Source of the DNA: Paramesorhizobium salinisoli
Lineage (GTDB): Bacteria; Pseudomonadota; Alphaproteobacteria; Rhizobiales; Rhizobiaceae
Assembly: GCF_003335045.1 (NCBI RefSeq)
Contig: NZ_QOZG01000002.1
Location: 310,001 to 374,000, forward strand
Length of the DNA stretch: 64,000 bases
Direction: 5' to 3'
Position numbers and translations under genes: made by a program. Under the pieces are notes generated by a model that saw only the letters and a program-made list of their open reading frames with translations, was not told where the DNA came from and did no database searches. How positions within the stretch are numbered: position 1 is the stretch's first letter; the number at the start of each line of letters is the position of its first letter. This document shows, one piece after another, positions 7,327-16,900 of this stretch.

Positions 7327-7982
7327 CGGAATCAACTGACGGGCTGCAGATGCCCGCTTATAGGTAACATCATCCGCGCCTTTGGTGGTGCGGATGAGCC
7401 AGCACCACGAGTCACGACCAAGACGCCTCTGTAGCGAACCTGACACACCCAGAACTGCTCGAGAGCCGCCCGACGCTTGCACCTATAACGGTCCCTCCAC
7501 AGGTTCGGGAGGCCGATACGATAAGATCGGCCGATTGTCATCCCGGAGAACGCCCTGAGCGGCGGGCAGAGAACCGCAACTTGCTCCGGGAGAGCTCACA
7601 GAAGCACCTAGTCGTCTCGATAGGTCACTAATTCTTATCGACTTTCTGGAGGCAAAGAACATCGGGGCAAACCAGCTCTTAAAGCAACCGAAACCACCGC
7701 ATTCCTACCATATATGCCAAGCGACATCATTGTCTTCAGACAGAAGACTGCATCTACTTTCCGTTCTTTCAAGTAAGCACTGCAATCGGAAATTACGCAT
7801 ATATTCAGTATATTGCCAAAAAAATTCAAGTTAACAATAAATTTTTATAGAGATAATATTGTATAAGATTGAATTAAATTATAGCCATTTCGAGATAAAT
7901 GTTCTCTTTATGATTCGACCAATAATTTGGTGGAAGCAAATAAAGTGTCGTTGAGTTGCGAAGAAGCACTGAAGAGGGAATG
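7327..7982. other. Long non-coding interval, AT-rich promoter region of the autotransporter
   Basis: No supported gene is seen. The first part (to about 7620) has ordinary GC content and includes a 7-bp hairpin (GGTGGTGC ... GCACCAC) near 7384-7410, possibly ending the RidA-like transcript. From about 7770 to 7945 the sequence becomes strikingly AT-rich with many TpA steps and A/T runs, unlike the rest of the window. This is where the promoter of the giant autotransporter must lie. AT-rich adhesin promoters are known targets of MucR/Ros-type silencers in Brucella; a site here is inferred, not shown. Confidence 0.6.
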
Positions 7983-10900
7983 ATGCGGCAAATCCTTAGA
8001 GCTCCGATCAGCAATGTGGCTGATGTCGATTTGCTTTCTTTCAAGGCCGGCTCACGGCAGCCGAATAAGCAAGACCAGATTTATGGCCTGAGGCGGAACA
8101 CGCTCTCGCGCTTTTTCCGTGCGGCACTGGCAACGACATCAGCGATCGCGCTTGTCCAGGCGCTGATGTTCGTGGCGTCGAAACCGGCTGCAGCGCAGAC
8201 AACGAACTGGAATGGCAGTCAGGACAGTAACTGGTTCAACCCAAATAATTGGAGCAATGGCGCGCCAAACAGCTCTATGGCAGCCTATATCGATAACAGC
8301 ACCAGAAATCCGGTCATTATTGCCACCCCCGGTGCCTTAGCGGGCGCTACGATGGTCCCGCGCACCGGTACCGGCGTCAGCCTGAGGATTGAGGGCGGCG
8401 GCACGTTGACGTCGAGCAGCATTGCCCGCATCGGCGATCTTGCCGGCTCCGCCGGTGCTGCGACGGTGACGGGGACAGGTTCCACATGGACCGTCAATTT
8501 TACAGGCTCGGACGAGTCTTTCGTGATAGGCGCCGTTGGAACAGGCACACTGGACATCACCAGCGGCGGTTCTGTCGTCGTCATACAGGACACGATGCTT
8601 GGCCGGGCGACAGCCGGCAAAGGTACGCTGAATATATCGGGTGGTGGAACGCTGGAAACCACAGCGCTCAAGCGCGGTGGGTCCACGGTTGCCAACGGCG
8701 TTCAGGCCAATTTCAATGGCGGCATTCTGAAGGCGCATGCCAACAACACGAACTTCATCAGCGGCTTCAGAAGCGGTGAGCTCAATCTTCAGTCAGGCGG
8801 GCTGACCATCGACAGCAACGGCTTTAATGTCTCTACCGCCTCCCCTTTCAGCGGTACTGGCGGGCTGACGAAGACCGGCGCAGGCACGCTGACGCTGACC
8901 GGTGCCAGCACCTTTACAGGCGACACGACCGTCAATGGCGGCACCCTCACCCTCAATGCCGCCTCTATCACGCCCGGCAAAGTTTTCGTCGGAAACGCTG
9001 CCGGTGCCTCGGGCAATCTGGTGGTCGAGAACGGCAGCACGATAACCAACAGCAGCTATGTGCGCATCGCGGAAGTTGCGGGGTCGACGGGCGTCGCCAC
9101 GATAAGGGGCGGCTCGACCTGGACGATCAACAACAACATCGCGCTCATCGTCGGCAATTCCGGCGACGGCACGCTGAATATCGATGGCGCCGGCACCTCC
9201 GTCACCACCACCAACGGCGGATACACCATGGTGGGTTCTTCTGCCTCCGGCAAGGGCACGCTCAACATCACCGGTGGCGGCAAGCTGACGACGGCCGGAG
9301 ATGCAACGATCGCCGCGAGCGCAGGCTCTACCGGAACGGTGAAGGTTGACGGCAACGGCTCGTCATGGGAAATGGCGGGCCTCAACATCAGCGTGAACAG
9401 TTCCGGGGCGACGACCCCGAAATCGAACGGATCGCTGACGATTTCCAATAACGCCACCGTCACGACGAAGACCTCAGGCGCCGTCGTCGGCAATTATGGT
9501 ATCGGCTCTGTCGATATCAAAACCGCTGGCAAGCTCAATACGGCGGGCGTCACAACGATCGGCAACTTCCCCTCGGGCGAGGGAACCGTGACGATCGACG
9601 GCACCGGCTCGAAATGGACCAGCGCGTCCAATGTCGGCATCGGCAACGCCGGCAAGGGCACTCTGACCGTTCAGAACAATGGCGAGATGGTCGTGACCAG
9701 CGGTTATACCTCCGTTGGCGATCGCGCGGCCGGGACGCTGAATATATTGAGCGGCGGCATGGTGACATCGACCGGAGACGCCTTTCTCGGCGGCAATCAG
9801 GCGAATACGGCTTTTGGCGGCGGGGGATCCGGAACCGTCCTCGTCTCAGGGGCAGGCTCGCTGTGGGGCATAACGGGCGCGCTCTATGCCGGCTACAATG
9901 GAGCCGCGGCCAAGGGTGATCTAACGATCGATAACCAGGGCGAGGTGACGGTAGGCGGCGCTCTCGTGGTGGGCAACATCGCCAATGGCACCTCGACGAA
10001 TTCTGTAACCGTCCAGAGTGGTGGCACCCTGACGGCGGGCGTTGGGAGGATCGGCGGCCCTGGATCCACCGGAAAGGGGGGCACGGGCAGCGTAACCATC
10101 GATGGTCCCGGCTCGCAATGGAATGTTGCCGGAACTCTATGGGTCGGCGCTTCGGGCAGCGCGACCAATCCTGGCAATGGCACGTTGACAATTTCCAACA
10201 ATGGCGCTGTTACAACAGGCGATTATTTCACCGTCGGCGAGGTGGCCAATACGCAAGGCGTTCTCCGTATAGAAAGCGGTGGTACGCTCACCGTTAACAG
10301 CGCTGCGTATGGCGCGATCATCGGCAACGTAACGGGGTCCGTCGGCACCGCGACCGTCACGGGAACCGGCTCGCAACTCACCAACAATGAACGGCTTTAT
10401 GTCGGCCGTCTCGGCACCGGTACGCTCAATATCGAGAACGCCGGTACGGTTACGGCGACCAGTGGCACGAGTGTTGCGACCGAAGCTGGTTCCAGCGGCA
10501 CGCTCAATGTCAACGGCGGCGCCAATGGCGCTGGTGTGCTCGAGACAACCGTATTGTTGCGCGGGGCAGGCACGACAGCGCAAGTGAAGTTCGACGGTGG
10601 TGTATTGCGTGCACTCGCCAGCAATACCAATTTCATTTCCGGGTTCACTGGTTCGCAATTTGAGATAGCGTCTGGTGGGATGGTTGTTGACACGGCCGGG
10701 TTTGATGTGGCGACGGCGGCGGGGAACGTGGTTTCCGGCGCGGGGACGCTGACGAAGGTGGGCGCGGGGACGCTGACGCTTTCCGGTGCGAACACGTTTT
10801 CGGGCGGGCTGACGGTCAATGGCGGGACGGCTGCGGCGGGGGCTGCCGGTGCGTTCAGCTCGGGGCTTTTGACGGTCGCCGACGGTGCGACGGCGGATCT

Positions 10901-13900
10901 GGCCGGTTTCGACCAGACGGTTTCGGGGCTTGCCAGCCCGGGCACGGCGGGCACGGCCAGCATCAGGCTCGGCGCGGGGAGGCTGACGGTCGACCAGGCG
11001 ACAGGGACGAGCTCGAGCTTTGGCGGCGTGATCTCGGGCACCGGCGGCCTTACCAAGGCGAATGCCGGCACGCTGACGCTTTCGGGCAACAACAGCTATA
11101 CGGGGACGACGACGGTTTCGGGCGGCACGCTTGTGGTCAATGGCAACCAGTCGGCGGCGACGGGGGCGGCGACGGTTGCGAGCGGCGCGACGCTTTCGGG
11201 CGCGGGCACGCTCGGCGGGTCGGTGTCCGTGGCCTCCGGCGGCACGCTTTTGTCGCGCAACGACGCCACGGGGGGCATCGCGCTCAACATCAACGGCAAC
11301 CTGACACTGGCATCGGGAGCCAACCTTGATTACGCCTTCGGCACCACGCCCAATGCGGATCCCGACGGCCTGCTGGTCGATGTCGTCGGCAATGTCGATC
11401 TCGGCGGCGCTACGCTCAATGTCTCGGGCAGCGGCTTCGATCCCGGCGGCGTCTATGGCCTGATCGAATATACCGGCACGAAGAGCGGCAATCTGGTTGC
11501 GGGCACGATCCCCGCCGGCCTCTATGTGCAGACGGCGATGGCAAACCGCGTCAACCTTGTCAACACCAACGGGCTTGGCGCCTTCAGCTTCTGGGACGGT
11601 GCCGGAAATGCCGGTAACGGCCTGATCGACGGCGGCGACGGCGTGTGGCAGGGCGATGCGTTCGGCGCGAACCAGAACTGGCTGGAGGCCACCGGCGTGA
11701 CCAACGGCCCCTTCAAGGGCGGCCCCGCCATCTTCGGGGGCACAGCCGGCACGGTGCAGGTGGACAACAGCCAGGGTGCGATCGTCGTCTCCGGCATGCA
11801 GTTCATGGCCGACGGCTACATTCTCGACGGTCTGACGCCGGGCGACATGATCACGCTCACCCCCGCGACCGGCGGCCAGGTCGAGATCGCGGTCGGCGAC
11901 AAGAACAGCGTCCCCTATACGACAACCATCAATGCCGGGCTCACGGGCACGGCCGAGCTTGTGAAGACGGATGCCGGCACGCTGGTGCTGACCAATGCGG
12001 GCAACAATTACACCGGCGGCACACGCATCGAGGACGGTACGCTTTCGATCTCGGCCGACGGCAATCTCGGCCAGGCGGGAACGCGCATCACCTTCGACGG
12101 CGGCACGCTGCAGAACACGACAACGGCGTTTTCCACGACGCGTCCGGTGACGCTCGAGGCGGGCGGCGGCACGTTTGAGACCGATGTCGACCTGACGCTG
12201 TCGGGCATCGTCGACGGCGCAGGCGCGCTGACGAAGACAGGCGCCGGCAATCTGACCCTGAACGGCGCCAACACCTATGGCGGCGGGACGACGGTCGATG
12301 CCGGCACGCTGACTGCCGGCTCCGCCACAGCCTTCGGCGCGGCATCGGGCGTGCTCACCGTCAATGGCGGCACCGCCGATCTCAACAGCCATTCCATGAC
12401 ACTGGCCGGCCTTGCCGGAACCGGCGGCACGGTCGCGCTTGGTTCGGCGGCGCTGACGCTCAACCAGGCGGGCACCAGCAGCTATTCCGGCGTCATCTCA
12501 GGCGCCGGTGGCAGCCTGACCAAGAGCGGCGCGGGCAACCTGACGCTGTCGGGCGCCAATAGCTATAGCGGCGGGACGACGGTGACGGCCGGCGCGCTGA
12601 CAGCAGGCTCGACCTCCGCCTTCGGCTCGGGCGTGCTCACCGTCAATGGCGGCACCGCCGATCTCAATAACAACTCAATGACACTGGCTGGACTTGCCGG
12701 AACCGGCGGCACCGTATCGCTTGGCTCGGCAACGCTGACGCTCAACCAGGGGACCAACAGCAGCTATGCCGGCAATGTGACCGGCGCCGGCGCGCTGGTG
12801 AAGAATAGCGCCGGGGAGTTGACGCTGTCGGGCGCCAACACCTTTGCCGGCGGTCTGACGGTGAACGACGGCACGGTGAAGGCCGGCTCCGTCAGCGCCT
12901 TCGGCGCGGCATCGGGCGTGTTGACCGTCAATGGCGGCATCGCCGATCTCAACAATTACAGCATGACGGTCGCCGGCCTTGCCGGAACCGGCGGCGAAGT
13001 CAAGCTGGGTACCACCCTCTCTGGCTCGACGCTGACGGTCAACCAGGCGGGCACCAGCAGCTATTCGGGCACGATCACGGGCACCGGCAGCCTGGTCATG
13101 TCAGGTGCGGGCACGTTGACGCTTGCCGGCGCCAACACCTTCTCCGGCGGCCTGCGGGTCAACAATGGCGACGTGATCGCCGGCTCCACCACAGCCTTCG
13201 GCTCGGGCGTGCTGACCGTTAACGCCGGCACCGCCGATCTCAACAACAATTCCATGACGCTCGCCGGCCTTACCGGTAATGGCGGCAATGTCACGCTCGG
13301 CTCGGCCATCCTTACCCTCGACCAGACGACCACCACCACCTCGCACTCGATCATCTCCGGCACCGGCGGCATCGTCATGAACGGCAGCGGCGAGCTGACG
13401 CTTGCCGGCGCCAACACCTTCTCCGGCGGGGTGACAGTCGCCGCCGGCACCGTCAAGGCCGGCTCCGCCTCGGCCTTCGGCGCGGCATCGGGCGTGCTCA
13501 CCGTCAATGCCGGCACCGCCGATCTCAACGGGTTCGACACCACGCTCGCCGGGCTTTCCGGCACCGGCGGCACGGTCATGCTCAATGCCGCCACGCTGAC
13601 GCTCGCCCAAAACGGCACCTCCAGCTATGCCGGCCAGGTCACCGGTTCGGGCGGCCTCGTCATGGACGGTACCGGCACCCAGACCCTTTCGGGCAACAAC
13701 GATTTCACGGGCGGGGTGACGGTCACGGACGGCACGCTCAAGGCCGGCTCCGCCACCGCTTTCGGCGCGGCAACGAACATGCTCACCGTCAATGGCGGCG
13801 TCGCCGATCTCGACGGCAATTCCATGACGCTCGCCGGTCTCCAGGGCGCCGGCGGCCAGGTCACGCTCGGCGCCGCCACGCTGACCCTCGACCAGAACAC

Positions 13901-16900
13901 CGACACGATCTATGCCGGCAGCATCACCGGCGCCGGCAGCCTCGTCAAGCAGGGCACCGGCAAGCTGACGCTGTCGGGGACGAGCACCTATGGCACGACC
14001 AGTGTCGATGCCGGCACGCTGCAGGTCAACGGCTCCATCACCTCGCAGACAACCGTCGATGGCGCCACCAGCATCCTTTCCGGCAGCGGCTCCATCACCG
14101 GCAACGTGACGGTGCAGAGCGCCGGCACGCTGCGCTCCTATGACGACGATGCCGACGGTCAGAACAAGCTGACCATCAACGGCAAGCTCACCGTCGATGC
14201 CGGCAGCTTCCTGCAATATGATTACGGCCACGCCCCCGACCTCGATCCAGACGTGCTGATGGTCGACGTCAACGGCGACGTCGATCTCAACGGCACAGTC
14301 AAGGTGAGCGACAGCTCCGGCGCCGGTTTCGGCCCCGGCGTCTACGGCATCGTCCATTATACCGGCACCAGGACGGGCACGCTCACGGCGGACGGCAGCC
14401 TGGCCACCTACAACCTCACCCTGCAGCAGGGCGTGGTCGCAAACCACATCAATCTCATCAATCTCGGCACCGGCGAGCGGAACTGGTGGGACCCGACCGG
14501 CGCGAACAACGACGGCACCATCAAGGGCGGTAACGGCACCTGGACAAGGGCCCAAACCGGCCCTGGCGCGGCCAGCTGGAGCACGAGCGACGGCATGCTC
14601 AAGGGGCATTACGACCCCACCTTCGCCATCTTCACCGCCAATCCCGGCACGGTGACGGTCGACAACAGCAGCGGCCAGATCGCCGTCGCCGGCATGCAGT
14701 TCACCGTCGATGGCTACACCATCCAGGGTCAGGCCATCACGCTCGACAATGCGACAGGCTACAACGGCACGACGGCGGGCGAAACCTCCATCATCGTCGG
14801 CGACCGCTCCGGCACCTCGCAGGGGCATGTCGTCACCATCGCTTCCGTGCTGCAGGGCACCGACAGGCTCGTCAAGGAAGATGTCGGCACGCTGAAGCTC
14901 TCCGGCATCAACACCTATTCCGGCGGCACCACCATCGACGATGGCACGCTGCAGATCTCCGACGACCGCAATCTCGGCGCCGCAGGCACCGACCTTACCT
15001 TCGCCGGCACCTCCGTAGTGCCCGCCACACTGCGCAACACCGCCGCCATCGTCACCTCCCGCCCGGTGACGCTCAATGGCACCGGCGGCACCTTCGAGAC
15101 GGTCGCCAACCTTACACTCAACGGCATCGTCGGCGGCCCCGGCGCGCTCACCAAGACGGGCGCGGCGACGCTGACGCTCACCGGCGCCAACCACTATGCC
15201 GGCGGCACCTTCATCAATGCCGGCACGCTCTCGGTCTCCTCCAACGGGAACCTCGGTGCCGATGCCGGCGGCATCACCTTCAATGGCGGCACGCTCGAGA
15301 ACACTGCGGCCTTCACCACGAGCGCCCGGCCGGTCATCGTCAATGCCTCCGGCGGCACCTTCAAGACCGATGCCAACCTGACGCTCGCCGGCGCGATTTC
15401 CGGTCCCGCCGGGGCAACAGGCGACCTCACCAAAACAGGCGCGGGCAAGCTGATCCTCACCGCCGACGGCAACTACTCCGGCACCATGACAGTCGCCCAG
15501 GGCGAACTGTCCTTCGGCAATGCCGGCAGCGGCGGGGCGGGCACCGCCGGCTCGATCGCCGGCCCGATCGTCAACAATGCCGCGCTCACCTTCGACCGCT
15601 CCAACGATTTCACCTATGCAGGGCTGATCTCCGGCTCCGGCACGGTGACGCAGAAGGGCCCGGGTACCACTACGCTGTCCGCCGCCAACAGCTACAAAGG
15701 CGCGACCACGGTCACCGCCGGCATGCTGCTCATCGATGGCGACCAGAGCGCGGCAACAGGCCAGACCACGGTAGCGAACGGCGGCACGCTCGGCGGCAGC
15801 GGCATCATCGGCGGCAAGGTCATGGTCGCAAGCGGCGGCACGCTTTATGCCTTCGACGATATGAACGGCATCAACACGCTCCACATCAAGGGCGATCTCG
15901 GCCTCGATCCCGGCGCCAGCCTCAACTACGATTACGGCCTCTCCCCTGCCACCGGCAACCATGACGCCCTGGCGATCAAGGTCGACGGCGCGCTCGACCT
16001 CAACGGCACCCTCAACGTCGCCAACACCTCCGGCCAGGCCTTCGACCCCGGCGTCTACGGCCTCATCCGCTACAAGGGCGCGCTGACCGGCAGCGGCCTG
16101 ACGCTCGGCACGATGCCCTCCAGCGATTTCTTCGTGCAGACCTCGGTCAACGGCCAGGTCAATCTCGCCTATACCGCCGGCGAGACCCTCAATTTCTGGG
16201 ACGGCGGCGGGACGCCCGATGACGGCACCGTCTCCGGCGGATCGGGGGTCTGGCAGGCGTCGGGCGGCAATAACTGGACGACCATCCACGGCACGATCAA
16301 CTCCGGCTATACCGACGACAGCGTGCCCGTCTTCATGGGAACGCCCGGCACCGTCACCGTCGACGACAGCCTCGGCGCCATCAGCGTCGCCGGCATGCAG
16401 TTCTTCGTCTCCGGCTATCATGTCGAAGGCGACGCCATCACGCTCACCACCGGGCGCACCCCCATCAATGTCGGCGACAACACCTCCGACAGCGCCGGCA
16501 TGAGCACCACCATCGCTTCCGAACTCACCGGCGCCGGGCAACTGGCCAAGACCGGTCTCGGCACGCTCATCCTCACCGGCGCCAATACCTACACCGGCGG
16601 CACCCTGATCGATGCCGGCACGCTGCAGGTCGCAAACGACGAGAACCTCGGCGCGGCAGGAACCCTCCTGGAACTCGACGGCGGCACGCTCGAGAACACT
16701 GCCGCGATGAGCCTTGCCCGCAACGTGGCGCTCCACGCCAATGGCGGCACCTTCGACACCGATGCCGATCTGACGATCGCCGGCCGCGTGTCCGGCGCAG
16801 GCTCGCTCACCAAGACGGGCGCCGCCAGCCTGATCCTCTCCGCCGCCACCACCTATAGCGGCGCCACCTTCGTCAAGGCCGGCACGCTTGCGGCGGGCGC

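Noticed and set aside
7332-7541. Short minus-strand frame after the RidA-like gene, considered as an IS remnant
   Set aside because: No transposase motif or terminal inverted repeat could be identified.
2200-7982. Direct repeat of the tRNA-Ser 3' end that would mark an island boundary
   Set aside because: I looked for the 3' end (TTCGAATCCCGCTCTCTCC) downstream and found no second copy, so island limits cannot be drawn.
12230-13990. Regular repeats considered as a CRISPR-like array
   Set aside because: Unit is about 285 bp, in frame and coding, with no short repeat/unique spacer structure and no cas genes nearby.
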